Source: Hymenobacter sp. DG25B
GTDB lineage: Bacteria > Bacteroidota > Bacteroidia > Cytophagales > Hymenobacteraceae
DNA: 64,000 bases
Direction of reading: 5' to 3'
NCBI RefSeq assembly: GCF_000801315.1
Contig: NZ_CP010054.1
Coordinates: 2,542,001-2,606,000 of the forward strand
Below the pieces are notes generated by a model. The model worked only from the letters and a program-made list of their open reading frames with translations. It did not search any database and was not told the DNA's origin. The position numbers and the translations under genes were made by a program. Positions 34,911-44,400 of the stretch are shown piece after piece; the stretch's first letter is position 1, and every line of letters starts with the position of its first letter.

Positions 34911-36173
34911 GTGACGAATGTAACTCATACTGTAGCCGTTCTGGGCGGCGGCGCGGCTGGCTTCTTCGGGGCTATTGCCTGCGCCGAAGCCAACCCCCTA
35001 CTGACGGTGTATCTGCTGGAGAAAACCGGCAAGCTGCTCAGCAAAGTGCGCATATCCGGTGGCGGGCGCTGCAACGTAACCCACGCCGCCGACACCCCCG
35101 CACAGCTGGTGCAGCACTATCCCCGCGGTGCCAAACAGCTGAAAGAACCCTTCAAGCAGTTTGGCGCGCCGGACACGGTGCGTTGGTTTGCCAGCCGCGG
35201 TGTGCCGCTGAAGACCGAAGCGGATGGCCGGATGTTTCCCGTTACGGATTCCTCCGAAACCATTGCGCAATGCTTACTGGAAGCCGCGCGCAAAGCAGGC
35301 GTGCGCATTCTTACGCACACGGCTGTAGAGCGAATTGAACCCCAGCCCGAGGGTGGATTCCGGCTGCATCTGAGCGGAAATCAAGCGGAGCCACTGGCGG
35401 TAGACAAGTTGCTGGTTGCCACCGGCGGCGCACCCAAAGCGGAGCAGTATGCCTGGCTGCAGGCCCTGGCGCACAGCGTGGAAGCGCCGGTTCCGTCTTT
35501 GTTTACCTTCAACGTGCCACAGTCGCCGCTCAAAGAGCTGCCGGGCGTGAGCGTGCCGCAGGCGCGCGTGGTGCTGGCCGGCGAGAAGCTGGAATACCAG
35601 GGCCCGCTGCTCATTACGCACTGGGGTATAAGTGGCCCCGCCGTGCTCAAACTCTCGGCCTGGGGAGCGCGCCGCCTGGCCCAGCTGGGCTACACGGGTA
35701 CGGCTCTTATCAACTGGATTCCGGAATATACCGAGGAAACCTTGCGCGATTGGCTGCACACTTTTCGTGCGGAAAACGGCCGCAAAGGCGTAGTCAGCAA
35801 CGCCTTGCTGGGGCTCCCTCAACGGTTGTGGCGCGCCCTTACGGAACTGGCAGGCATAGGCCCGGAAACCCGCTGGAGTGACCTTCCTGCCAAGCAGCAA
35901 AACCGGCTCATAGAGGTACTGTTGCGCCAGCCTTTGGCCGTGCGGGGCAAAACCACTTACAAGGAAGAGTTTGTGACCTGCGGCGGCATTCCGCTGGCCG
36001 AAGTCAACATGAAAACCATGGAAAGCCGCCTGGTGCCGGGATTATATTTTGCCGGCGAAGTGCTTGATATTGACGGTATAACGGGCGGCTTCAATTTCCA
36101 GGCCGCCTGGACCACCGGGTATCTGGCCGGCCAGGCTATGGCCAATGCAGTATTACCGCAACTGAATAAATAA
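34911..36173 (+). CDS. NAD(P)/FAD-dependent oxidoreductase (HI0933/BaiN-like)
   Basis: This 420-residue flavoprotein begins with a GTG start and VAVLGGGAAGFFGAIACAE, the FAD dinucleotide-binding motif GGGAAG. It has VRISGGGRCNVTHA, a family hallmark, and ends DIDGITGGFNFQAAWTTGYLAGQ, the C-terminal FAD-binding block of HI0933-type proteins. The reaction is not settled for most members (the related BaiN has 3-dehydro-bile acid reductase activity). An in-frame GTG 18 bases upstream exists but it overlaps the -7 box. The start at 34911 is chosen because the box ends four bases before it. Confidence 0.92.
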   Translation: MTNVTHTVAVLGGGAAGFFGAIACAEANPLLTVYLLEKTGKLLSKVRISGGGRCNVTHAADTPAQLVQHYPRGAKQLKEPFKQFGAPDTVRWFASRGVPLKTEADGRMFPVTDSSETIAQCLLEAARKAGVRILTHTAVERIEPQPEGGFRLHLSGNQAEPLAVDKLLVATGGAPKAEQYAWLQALAHSVEAPVPSLFTFNVPQSPLKELPGVSVPQARVVLAGEKLEYQGPLLITHWGISGPAVLKLSAWGARRLAQLGYTGTALINWIPEYTEETLRDWLHTFRAENGRKGVVSNALLGLPQRLWRALTELAGIGPETRWSDLPAKQQNRLIEVLLRQPLAVRGKTTYKEEFVTCGGIPLAEVNMKTMESRLVPGLYFAGEVLDIDGITGGFNFQAAWTTGYLAGQAMANAVLPQLNK

Positions 36174-36380
36174 CCGTTAAATCAGGAAAAGGGCCGGTGC
36201 CGGATAACGCGGCTGCATCAGGCATGCGCTTGATTTCACGAGGCACCTTCTTAACCCAGAAGGTGCCTGGCCCAATCTGGTGCTATAGCAAAGCTGATAA
36301 GTGCAACTTTGCAACCTTCCGGGCAAGTCGGCAGTAAAGGGAGACACAACCTAGAACCTCAACTCCTAAACTCCTACCCC

Positions 36381-36827
36381 ATGGAAGCCAAAGCAACCCA
36401 GGCCCTCGTAAACGAACTGATTGAAACTCTAAAGGACGGCCAGAAAGGCTATGCTGAAGCCATGACCGACGTGGAAGATGCACAGCTGAAAGACACGTTT
36501 AAGAAATATGCCGCCCAGCGGGCCAGCTATATCACGGAGCTGGAAGACCAGATGTTTAAGCTGGACCTGAAGCCAGACGAAGAAAGCTCCATCACCGGCA
36601 CCGTACACCGGGCCTGGATTAATCTGAAAGGTGCCCTCACCAGCAAAGACAACAAGAGCATTCTGAGTGAGTGCGAGCGTGGGGAAGACTACGCCAAAAC
36701 CGCTTATCAGACGGCCCTGAAAGCCCAGGACCTGCCCGGCACGTTGAAAACTGTGATTGAAAAGCAGTACCAGGGTGTGCAGGAAGCGCACAATAACATC
36801 CGGGCCATGCGCGACTCGGCTAAGTAA
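36381..36827 (+). CDS. PA2169-family four-helix-bundle protein (DUF2383)
   Basis: This 148-residue protein matches DUF2383, a ferritin-like four-helix bundle: MEAKATQALVNELIETLKDGQ, TDVEDAQLKDTFKKYAAQRASYI, TGTVHRAWINLKGALT, and ECERGEDYAKTAYQTALKA. Typical metal-ligand type residues (E in the second helix and DYAK in the fourth) are seen, but no di-iron site can be proven. Proteins of this family are stress-linked in several phyla; that is established family association and not a finding here. A strong terminator follows. It is separated from the FAD protein by about 200 bases. Confidence 0.88.
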   Translation: MEAKATQALVNELIETLKDGQKGYAEAMTDVEDAQLKDTFKKYAAQRASYITELEDQMFKLDLKPDEESSITGTVHRAWINLKGALTSKDNKSILSECERGEDYAKTAYQTALKAQDLPGTLKTVIEKQYQGVQEAHNNIRAMRDSAK

Positions 36828-36887
36828 GCCCTCAGATTTAACGGATTGGTAACCGGATATAACGGATACCGTTCGATAAATTCTATC

Positions 36888-36925
36888 AACAAAAAAGCCC
36901 CTCAAATGAGGGGCTTTTTTGTTGG
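36888..36925. terminator. Bidirectional terminator
   Basis: The stem CAACAAAAAAGCCCCTCA / TGAGGGGCTTTTTTGTTG with a two-base loop lies between the DUF2383 gene and the minus-strand helicase. Confidence 0.88.
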
Positions 36926-36992
36926 CCTTGATGGAGGTAACACGCACATAATGGGTGTTATCCGTTTACCCATCCATATAATATGGTTTGTT

Positions 36993-38945
36993 CTATTCGC
37001 CGTAGCCGCCGTCGCGCTTGCCTTTGTAGCCGCCGCCGGAGCCGCTGCCGCCTTTGTAGCCGCCACCGTAGCTGCTGCCACCGCGGTTACCGCCGTAGCT
37101 GCTGCCGCCTTCGCGACGCTCGCCACCTTTGTAGCCACCGCCATAGCTGCTGCCGCCACGGTTTCCACCGTAGCCGCTGCCACCTTCGCGCCGGTCACCA
37201 CCTTTGTAGCCACCGCCGTAGCTGCTGCCGCCTTCGCGACGCTCGCCGCCAAATCCACCGGGACCACGACGGGCCGGACGGTTCTCATTGGCGCCACCGA
37301 AGCCGCGGGTGTTGCCTTCCTGCTGCGCATCACCTTCCTGGCGCGGCGTAGCAATGTTGAAAGCTACCGGGCGGCCCTGAATGGAGCTGCGACCCAGCTG
37401 GTCAATGATTTCCTGTACGAAATCATTCGGTACTTCTACAAAGCTAAACTTGTCGTACAGGGCAATGTCCCCTACTTTGCCGGCCGTGAGGCTGGTGTTC
37501 TCGGCAATCAGGTCTACAATGTCGCGGGGGTGCAAACGGTCCTTCTTACCCATGGTAACGAAGAGGCGCGTGAAGCCGGCGCGGGCAGCACCCTGGGTGC
37601 GGCTGGCATCCAGACTTTCCTGCGCACGCTTGTCTTCCTTCATCGTCATTTTGAGCAGGGCGGCGGCAATGTCAAGTGACGTTACTGCCTCTTCCTGGTC
37701 CTGATCGATGAGGCGCTGTACGCGGGCCAGATATTTGTCCAGGTTGCCCTTCACAATGACCTCCTTAATGGAGTTCAGCATGAGGGTGGTTTTCACCTCC
37801 GACACATCTTCAAAGGAAGGCACGCGCTCCTGCTTGATGGTGGCTTTAGTGAAGCGCATGATGTCGCGCAGCTTGTAAATGTCGCGGCCGCTCACGAAGG
37901 TGAAGGCTTTGCCCAGTTTACCAGCGCGGCCGGTACGGCCAATGCGGTGCACGTAGTATTCTTCGTCGGCGGGCAGGTCGTAGTTCACTACTACTTCCAC
38001 GTTGTCCACGTCGATGCCGCGGGCGGCTACGTCGGTAGCTACCAGGATTTCGAGGGTGCCTTTGCGGAATTTATCCAGCGTGTTCTGGCGCTGCTGCTGG
38101 CCCATGTCGCCGTGCAGACCTTCGGCGAAATAGCCTTTCGCCTGCAGGTCGCCCACAATCTCGTCTACCATGCGCTTCGTGTTTGCGAAGACGATGCCCG
38201 ACTTGATGTTGTACATGTCGATGAGGCGCGTCAGGACGTCCTTCTTCTGGGGACCACGCACCTCGAAGTAGCTCTGCTCGATGTTGGTAACCGTCATTTC
38301 CTGATGGTTTACCTTCACAATCTGCGGATCCTTCTGGTAGCGCTTGGTCATCTCCATGATGGGCTTGCTCATCGTGGCGGAGAAGAATACCGTCTGGCGG
38401 TCCTCAGGCATTTTCTTGAGCACCGTCTCGATGTCGTCGCGGAAGCCCATGTCCAGCATTTCGTCGGCCTCATCGAGGATGATCATCTTGCAGGAGTCGA
38501 GCTTCAGGGTACCACGTTCGATGTGGTCCATTACGCGGCCAGGGGTACCAATTACAATCTGCACACCGCGCTCCAGGGCGCGGAACTGCCGGTCGTAGCT
38601 GGAGCCGCCATAGATTGGCACTACGGCCAGGCCTTTCTTGTATTTACCCAGTTTCTGGATTTCGCCTGATACCTGTACGGCCAGCTCGCGGGTGGGGCAG
38701 AGCACCAGGCACTGCACTTCGCGGGAGTCCGTATCAATGCGCTCAATGGCGGGGATGGAGAAGGCGGCCGTTTTGCCGGTACCCGTCTGGGCCTGGCCAA
38801 TTACGTCGCGGCCCTGCAGCAACACCGGAATACCGGCGGCCTGAATGGGGGATGCTTCTTCGTAGCCTACTTCCGCAATAGCGCGCTGCATTTCTTCAGA
38901 GAGCGTCAGCTCACTGAACTTCATTTTTTCCGATTCTTTTTCCAT
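36993..38945 (-). CDS. DEAD-box RNA helicase with Gly/Tyr/Arg-rich tail (DeaD/CsdA-like)
   Basis: This is an RNA helicase of 650 residues. AQTGTGKT is at 52-59, PTRELAVQ and TPGR follow, DEAD is in the LDEADEMLDMGF block, SAT follows, then IVFANTKRMVD, ATDVAARGID and [11 protein letters not shown] region (about 460-560) fits a DbpA-type RNA-binding fold, with KVGDIALYDKFSFVEVP. The last 80 residues are tandem repeats of GGYKGG, REGGSSYGG and NRGGSS, an RGG-like RNA-binding tail. It is DeaD/CsdA-like, the type used in ribosome assembly and cold adaptation. A long leader (about 170 bases) runs from the likely promoter to the start. Confidence 0.95.
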   Translation of the reverse strand: MEKESEKMKFSELTLSEEMQRAIAEVGYEEASPIQAAGIPVLLQGRDVIGQAQTGTGKTAAFSIPAIERIDTDSREVQCLVLCPTRELAVQVSGEIQKLGKYKKGLAVVPIYGGSSYDRQFRALERGVQIVIGTPGRVMDHIERGTLKLDSCKMIILDEADEMLDMGFRDDIETVLKKMPEDRQTVFFSATMSKPIMEMTKRYQKDPQIVKVNHQEMTVTNIEQSYFEVRGPQKKDVLTRLIDMYNIKSGIVFANTKRMVDEIVGDLQAKGYFAEGLHGDMGQQQRQNTLDKFRKGTLEILVATDVAARGIDVDNVEVVVNYDLPADEEYYVHRIGRTGRAGKLGKAFTFVSGRDIYKLRDIMRFTKATIKQERVPSFEDVSEVKTTLMLNSIKEVIVKGNLDKYLARVQRLIDQDQEEAVTSLDIAAALLKMTMKEDKRAQESLDASRTQGAARAGFTRLFVTMGKKDRLHPRDIVDLIAENTSLTAGKVGDIALYDKFSFVEVPNDFVQEIIDQLGRSSIQGRPVAFNIATPRQEGDAQQEGNTRGFGGANENRPARRGPGGFGGERREGGSSYGGGYKGGDRREGGSGYGGNRGGSSYGGGYKGGERREGGSSYGGNRGGSSYGGGYKGGSGSGGGYKGKRDGGYGE

Positions 38946-39118
38946 GTCGATGGTTATGGAGAGTGTATAGCTCTGAAAACAGCGAATTCAGCGACGCTCT
39001 TCTCCCACTCTACAACAACGACAAGTGACGGAAGCAACGGACGGAAGATAAAGCCGGCCTACAATTTTTTACTGGGCAGCTACAGCTGCGCGGAACAGGG
39101 CCGTTCTCAATGCGGCTG

Positions 39119-39126
39119 CAAAGGTA
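39119..39126 (-). promoter_or_regulatory. -7 box TACCTTTG upstream of the DeaD-like helicase
   Basis: On the minus strand TACCTTTG lies about 173 bases before the helicase ATG. This gives a long 5' leader, as often seen for cold-induced RNA helicases. Confidence 0.5.
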
Positions 39127-39233
39127 CGTAAAAGATTACAATTTTGCCAGATGAGCTTGAATTATGCATCTATCCTTTACGAGCAGAATAATGGATAGCC
39201 GCCGAAATATCCTGCGAACTGAGGTTCTATTAC

Positions 39234-39372
39234 AGCGCGAAGCGCCAGATGGATAGTAGCGCGAAGCGCCGGCTTCGCGCACGAGCGCAGCGAATAGCCG
39301 GAAACGCGCCGCTTGTACTAACGCCGTAGTAACTCGCGCTGCTCGTGCGCGAAGCCGGCGCTTCGCGCTACT
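39234..39372. repeat. Large inverted repeat with nested short palindromes
   Basis: Two perfect 32-base arms (39255-39286 and 39341-39372) are inverted around a 54-base spacer. Each arm begins with the small palindrome GCGCGAAG...CTTCGCGC, and the unit AGCGCGAAGCGCC recurs once more outside at 39234-39246. The remaining bases of the 38946-39455 gap hold the helicase leader and promoter and the csp terminator. The architecture is REP/BIME-like. Confidence 0.8.
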
Positions 39373-39383
39373 ATTCACGGCAT

Positions 39384-39416
39384 AAAAAAAAGGCACTCCT
39401 GAGGAGTGCCTTTTAA
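39384..39416 (-). terminator. Intrinsic terminator after the cold-shock gene
   Basis: The stem AAAAGGCACTCC / GGAGTGCCTTTT lies 40 bases past the cold-shock stop on the minus strand. Confidence 0.78.
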
Positions 39417-39455
39417 AGGTCGTTTCTAGTTCTTAGATAACTAACGACGACTAGA

Positions 39456-39650
39456 CTAAGCCAGCTGTACTTTCACAGCGTTCAGGCCTTTTTTGCCCTG
39501 AGCTACTTCGTACTGAACTTTGTCGTTTTCACGAATCTCGTCTACGAGCAGGTTCGTTACGTGTACGAAGATGTCTTCGCCAGTTTCGTCGTTTTTGATA
39601 AATCCGAAGCCTTTGGCGTCGTTGAAGAATTTTACAGTTCCCGTCTGCAT
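39456..39650 (-). CDS. Cold-shock protein (CspA family)
   Basis: This is a 64-residue single-domain cold-shock protein. The RNA-binding motifs KGFGFI (RNP1, residues 13-18) and DIFVHV (RNP2, 26-31) are present on the five-strand OB fold, and the length is standard. It binds single-stranded RNA/DNA and melts RNA structure, mostly in cold or growth shift. A leader of about 100 bases separates the likely promoter and the ATG, typical of temperature-responsive csp mRNAs. Confidence 0.97.
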   Translation of the reverse strand: MQTGTVKFFNDAKGFGFIKNDETGEDIFVHVTNLLVDEIRENDKVQYEVAQGKKGLNAVKVQLA

Positions 39651-39751
39651 GTTGGAAGGATATAAGGTTTCGTTAAGAAATGGGTACTGTACTACTGCTG
39701 AAACCTTGTTTATTCGGCAAGCTAAGCGAGACTCATCTTCTTAAGTTGCGT

Positions 39752-39759
39752 CAAATATA
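39752..39759 (-). promoter_or_regulatory. -7 box TATATTTG of the cold-shock gene
   Basis: On the minus strand TATATTTG lies about 101 bases before the ATG and gives a leader of about 95 bases, which could fold as a thermosensing 5' region. Confidence 0.5.
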
Positions 39760-39830
39760 CAACTTCTCTTAGAAGTTCCACCTAGTTATCAGTTGTTGTC
39801 TGTACTTAACCCAACTTTATTTTGCACTCT

Positions 39831-40253
39831 ATGCCGGTACCAGCTCCCGCACCCTTTTTCTTCTCCCATATCATCCGGGTGCAACCGTCGGATATTGATG
39901 AGCTGAACCACGCCAACAACGTGCAGTACGTGCGCTGGGTACAGGACACCGCCGGAGCCCACTGGCTGGCTGCTTTCCCTTCCGGAGAGCGGGAGAAGTA
40001 CATATGGGTGGTGCAGGAGCACCGCATAAAGTATTTGCGCCCGGCACTGGAGGGCGAAGAGCTGCGCTGTTCTACCTGGCTGGGCGACGTGCGCGGGGCC
40101 TTGTCGCAGCGGTTTACCCGGATAGAGCGCATCTCCGATAATGTACTGCTGTGCGAAGCCCAAACCTGGTGGGTTTTACTGGACCCCGGCACCGGCCGGC
40201 CCCGCCGCATAGAATCACACGTGATACAACGTCTTAAGGAGCCTTTGTCATAG
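39831..40253 (+). CDS. Acyl-CoA thioesterase (hotdog fold, 4HBT family)
   Basis: This 140-residue protein has the 4-hydroxybenzoyl-CoA thioesterase-type N-terminus VQPSDIDELNHANNVQYVRWVQDTA, in which the Asp (D20/D22 region) acts in the hotdog active site, and HRIKYLRPALEGEEL. It should hydrolyse an acyl-CoA to free acid and CoA in the cytoplasm. The specificity is unknown. The start at 39831 follows TTTG by six bases. A terminator lies about 57 bases after the stop. Confidence 0.92.
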   Translation: MPVPAPAPFFFSHIIRVQPSDIDELNHANNVQYVRWVQDTAGAHWLAAFPSGEREKYIWVVQEHRIKYLRPALEGEELRCSTWLGDVRGALSQRFTRIERISDNVLLCEAQTWWVLLDPGTGRPRRIESHVIQRLKEPLS

Positions 40254-40309
40254 CCTTTTAGAGTTAGTATAGGAACTATCTTATTGCCTTCCGGCGGGCA
40301 GTAAAGGCC

Positions 40310-40349
40310 AAACAGGCCCTGGTACGTTGGCATGTACCAGGGCCTGTTT
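40310..40349. terminator. Bidirectional terminator
   Basis: The 16-base-pair stem AAACAGGCCCTGGTAC and its complement with an eight-base loop lies between the thioesterase and the minus-strand low-complexity gene. Confidence 0.85.
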
Positions 40350-40373
40350 AACTTTTAAAATAACGCCGGTAGG

Positions 40374-41162
40374 TTACCGGCCGCCACGGGCGTTGCGGGC
40401 GTGCCCTTCCGAATCACCATAATACCCGCCGTGGCCGGAGCGGCCACCGCGCCGGTCGTCGTCATCCTCGTGGCGGCGGCCATACTGACTGCGGTTCCGG
40501 TCATCGTCGGAGGACTGGAAACGGCCGCGCTCATCCCGGTCTTCATAGCGGGCACTGGAGCCGCGGCCACTGCCATAACCAGAGGAGCGGCTGCCCCGGT
40601 CGTCCTCGTCATAAGAAGCGTACTGACTGCGGCCGCGCGAGTTGCTTTCGTACATGTCGTTGCCGTAGCCCTGGCCCATCCCGAAATCGGAACGGCTGCT
40701 GCGGTATTCGTCGGCATCATTATAGCGGCTGCTGGCGCTACCGTAGGGGTTGCCCCAGCTCTGGCTGCGACTGCGGCGGCTGTCATCATCGGACTCGTAG
40801 CGGCCGTACTGATTGCGCGAACGGTCTTCGTACTGGTCATGGCGGCTACCGCGGCCCATGCCGGAAGAGCCCGACGAACGGTCGCTCATGCCGCCATAGC
40901 CGGAGGAATTATAGCTGGAAGATCCGTAACCCGACGAGCCATAGCCACTTGCCCGGCCCAGGTCGTAGTCGGAGCGGTTGCGGTTTTGCGAGGAGCCATA
41001 TTGGTTGCGCATGCCCCGGTCGTCATCTTCGTATCGTCCGGAGTACTGGCCGCGGCCGCGCATATCATAGTCGTCATCCCGATAATTGCTGCGGCGGCCC
41101 ATGTCAGAATCCTGATAATTCTCGCGGTAGTTGTCCCGCGAATATTGATTTTCCTGTGCCAT
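40374..41162 (-). CDS. Low-complexity Tyr/Arg/Gly/Ser/Asp-rich protein
   Basis: This 262-residue protein has no recognised fold. It is made of short repeats such as GYGSSGYGSS, NQYGR, DDDRG, SRSSGYGSGRG and RYED, with scarcely any hydrophobic residues apart from Tyr, and no Cys. Tyr and Arg are spread evenly among Gly, Ser, Asp and Asn. Such composition matches disordered RNA-binding and phase-separating proteins, but no function is shown. There is no signal peptide. The opposite strand has a long frame of Ala and Val that is an artefact of the biased codons. Its neighbours are a thioesterase and an AddA-like nuclease. Confidence 0.78.
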   Translation of the reverse strand: MAQENQYSRDNYRENYQDSDMGRRSNYRDDDYDMRGRGQYSGRYEDDDRGMRNQYGSSQNRNRSDYDLGRASGYGSSGYGSSSYNSSGYGGMSDRSSGSSGMGRGSRHDQYEDRSRNQYGRYESDDDSRRSRSQSWGNPYGSASSRYNDADEYRSSRSDFGMGQGYGNDMYESNSRGRSQYASYDEDDRGSRSSGYGSGRGSSARYEDRDERGRFQSSDDDRNRSQYGRRHEDDDDRRGGRSGHGGYYGDSEGHARNARGGR

Positions 41163-41461
41163 AGTATGTGGGTGTTAAGTAGTGAACTAATGAGACCTGA
41201 TTTTACTGATTTCCGGGGGCATAGGTTAGGCATTGGACTGGGAATACAGGCCTGATTTTTGCTTAAAATAGAGCATCGATTATGATTTATATTTTTGATA
41301 TTCAACATTTTATAAAAACAAAACAAAGAAAGCCCCACAAAATCTTATAACCTGTTGCGGCGCAATGCCCGCATTTTGTTACGGCTGATTCCTGCCGTAT
41401 TTCTTTTACCAGATTACTGCTGCCCGCGGTGTAACTTGCCCCGCTATTCAGCGCCTTTTTT

Positions 41462-44400
41462 ATGCCTGCTACTTTCCAGATTTATTCTTCCTCCGCCGGC
41501 TCGGGCAAAACCTATCAGCTCACCAAAGAATACCTGAAGCTGGCTCTGGGCTCCGACGACCCGGCTTATTTTAAGAGCATTCTGGCCATCACTTTTACCA
41601 ATGATGCCGCCGGCGAAATGAAGGAGCGCATCATTGGCGCGCTGCGAAAATTTGCCTACCCCGAGGAAGGAAAACCGGATAGGCTGCTGGCCGAAGTAAC
41701 GGCCGAGCTGGCCGCGGCAAACCAACTGCCCCGGCTGGCGCAAACGGTAGCGGAACAGGAGCAGGAAGTGCGCCGCCGCGCGGCCGCCACGTTCCGGCTG
41801 GTGCTCTACCACTACGCCGACTTCGCCGTCAGCACTATCGACTCGTTTGTGCAGCGCATTGTCACGGCTTTCACCCGGGAGCTGGGTTTGCCGGCCTCGT
41901 TTGAGGTCGAGCTGGACACCGATACCGTGCTGCAAAGCGCCGTGGCCGTGCTGCTGGACAAAGTAAACCGCGACCCGAACAGCAAGCTGCTTTCCAAAGC
42001 CCTTTCGGAATACGCTTTAAGCCGCGCCGACGAAGGCAAGAGCTGGAACAACCTGCCCACCGAGCTGGCGGAGTTCGGGCAGTTTCTCTTTAATGAAACC
42101 GTGCACGAGGCCGTCACGCAGCTGCAGAAGCTCACGCTGCAGGACTTCCGCCGCCTGCACGAAACCCTGCGCCAGCGCCGCCAGGAAATTGAAAGCGAAG
42201 TAGCCGCCACCGCGCAAATGGCACTGACTGCCCTGCACGAGGCCGGAATTGAGCCCGCGCACCTGGCTAGCGGTGAGAAGGGCATCTATACCCATTTTGC
42301 CAACTGGCAGCGTTGGCTGCAGGATGGCGACACGCCTACGGCCACAGCCCTGAAAACCTACGAATCCGGAAACTGGGCCAGCGCCGTCGGCAAAAAAGCG
42401 CCATATGCTGAGCGCATTGCGGCTGTGCAGGACGTGCTGACGTCCACCTTCGCAGAATTGATGCGGCTGCGCGAACAATACCTCCCCCACTACATTCTGC
42501 TCTCGGCCATGCAGCCGTACCTCTTTCACGCCTCGCTGCTGAACGAGCTGAATAAAGTAGTTGAGCAAATCAGCCGGGAGCGAAATGTGGTGCTCATCAG
42601 TGAGTTTAACCGCCGCATTGCCAGCATCGTCCTTACTGAGCCCGTGCCCTTTTTGTATGAGCGTCTCGGCGACCGGTACCTGCATCTGCTCATTGACGAG
42701 TTTCAGGACACCTCTGTACTGCAATGGAATAACCTGCTGCCGCTGGTAGAAAACGCCGTATCTACCGGCAACCTCTCCCTGGCCGTAGGCGACGCCAAGC
42801 AGGCTATTTACCGCTGGCGCGGCGGCGAGATGGAGCAGATTCTGCGCCTGCACCAGGGCCAGACGGAGATACTGGTAAACCGCGCCAACGACCCTGAGCT
42901 TCAGGAACTGCTGCGCGAGCGGTATTACACTTTAGATAGTGTGCTGGAGCCAAAAGCCCTGAATACCAACTTCCGCTCTGCGGCTGAAATCATCAGCTTC
43001 AACAATGCGTTTTTTGAGCACGTCAGTCAGCGCCACGCCATGCTGCCGCTGGTGCAGGGCATTTACGATGCGCATTTTGGGCAGGCAGTAGCGCCGCTTG
43101 GTCAGCTGCCGGGCCATGTGGAGTTGCTTTTTACGCAGGACAATGCGCCCGCCCGCCGCTACGATGCCCGGGCCGGGCACTATACCGAAGAAGTGCTGCC
43201 CGGGCACCTGCCCGAGGCCACGCTGGATTACGACGAAAGCACGCTGTACCTCACGCTGCAGCTGGTGGAGCAGGCCATGGCCGATGGTTTTAGGGCGCAA
43301 GATGTGGCCGTGCTCTGCCGCACGCGCCGGGGCAGCCGGTTAGTGGCTAAATTCCTGAAAGAGCGCGGCTACCAGATTATTTCGGCTGATTCCCTTTCTC
43401 TGGAATTTGCGGAAGTAGTGAATTTACTGGTGGCCATTTTCCGGGTGCTCAATCAGCCCGCCGATACGCTGGCTCGGGCCGAAGCCCTACTGCTGGTAGA
43501 TAAAGTAGTGCGCCGCCTGGCTCCTACGCCGGCCAGGGCGCGCCACATTGCCGGGCTGGCTAACGCTCCGCATGTCCGGGAATTTTACGATGAGCTGCGT
43601 ACGCTGGGCTACGATGTGCGGGAGCAGGAAACCGGCAACCTGGGCTTGTATGAGCTAACCGAACGCCTCATTGGCACCTTTGGATTGCTGGGCCGCAACG
43701 CGGAAAGTGAATACCTGTTCCGCTTCCTGGATTTAACCCTGGAATTCAGCCTGCGCCAGGGCAACAACCTCAACAATTTCCTGACTTACTGGGACCAGCG
43801 CAAAAGCGCCCTCAGCATCAATGCCCCCGCCGGCCGTGATGCTATTACCATCACCACTGTGCACAAAGCCAAGGGCTTAGCCTACGGAGTAGTTATTGTA
43901 CCCTACGCCGACTGGAGCCTGGAGCCTTACCGTGGCACGCTGCTCTGGGGCCGCCTGGAAGAAGACGAAAAGCCAGTTCCGGAAATGCCCGGCGTAGCTG
44001 TAGTGGGGCTCACTAAAGCCCTACAGCGCACTCCCCTGGCCGAGCAATATGTGGAAGAGCGCGAAAAAACCTTTCTGGAGGGCCTGAACATGCTCTACGT
44101 GGCTTTCACCCGCCCGCGCCAACGGCTCTACATCATCAGCAAACGCCCCGACGCGAAAAAGAAATCGGAGGAAGCCACATCTAGTACCGACCCGGCCCGC
44201 TCCGTAGCGGAATTGCTGCACCAATATCTAGTGAGCCTGGGAGAATGGGATGAGGAACGCCCGGCCTTTATTCTCAGCGAAGGCAGCTTAACGCCTGCCA
44301 GCAGCGCCCGGCAAAAGACGGACAGCTTTCCCCTCACTAATCTAACCTCCGTGCCGTGGGAGGAACGCCTGCGCCTGCGTCGGCACGCCTCCACCATATT

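Noticed and set aside
37000..37260. Tandem repeats that look CRISPR-like at about 37.0-37.3 kb
   Set aside because: The repeats are coding triplets for the GGYKGG/REGG tail, of irregular length, without spacers or nearby cas genes.
36846..37679. Plus-strand frame of 277 residues opposite the helicase tail
   Set aside because: It is Ala/Val/Thr-rich, runs antisense to the Gly/Tyr/Arg repeats of the DEAD-box helicase and starts inside its terminator.
40401..41255. Long plus-strand reading frame opposite the low-complexity protein
   Set aside because: Its product is an unnatural Ala/Val/Ile-rich chain that follows from the complement of Tyr, Arg, Gly and Ser codons; the minus strand has the sensible start and tail.
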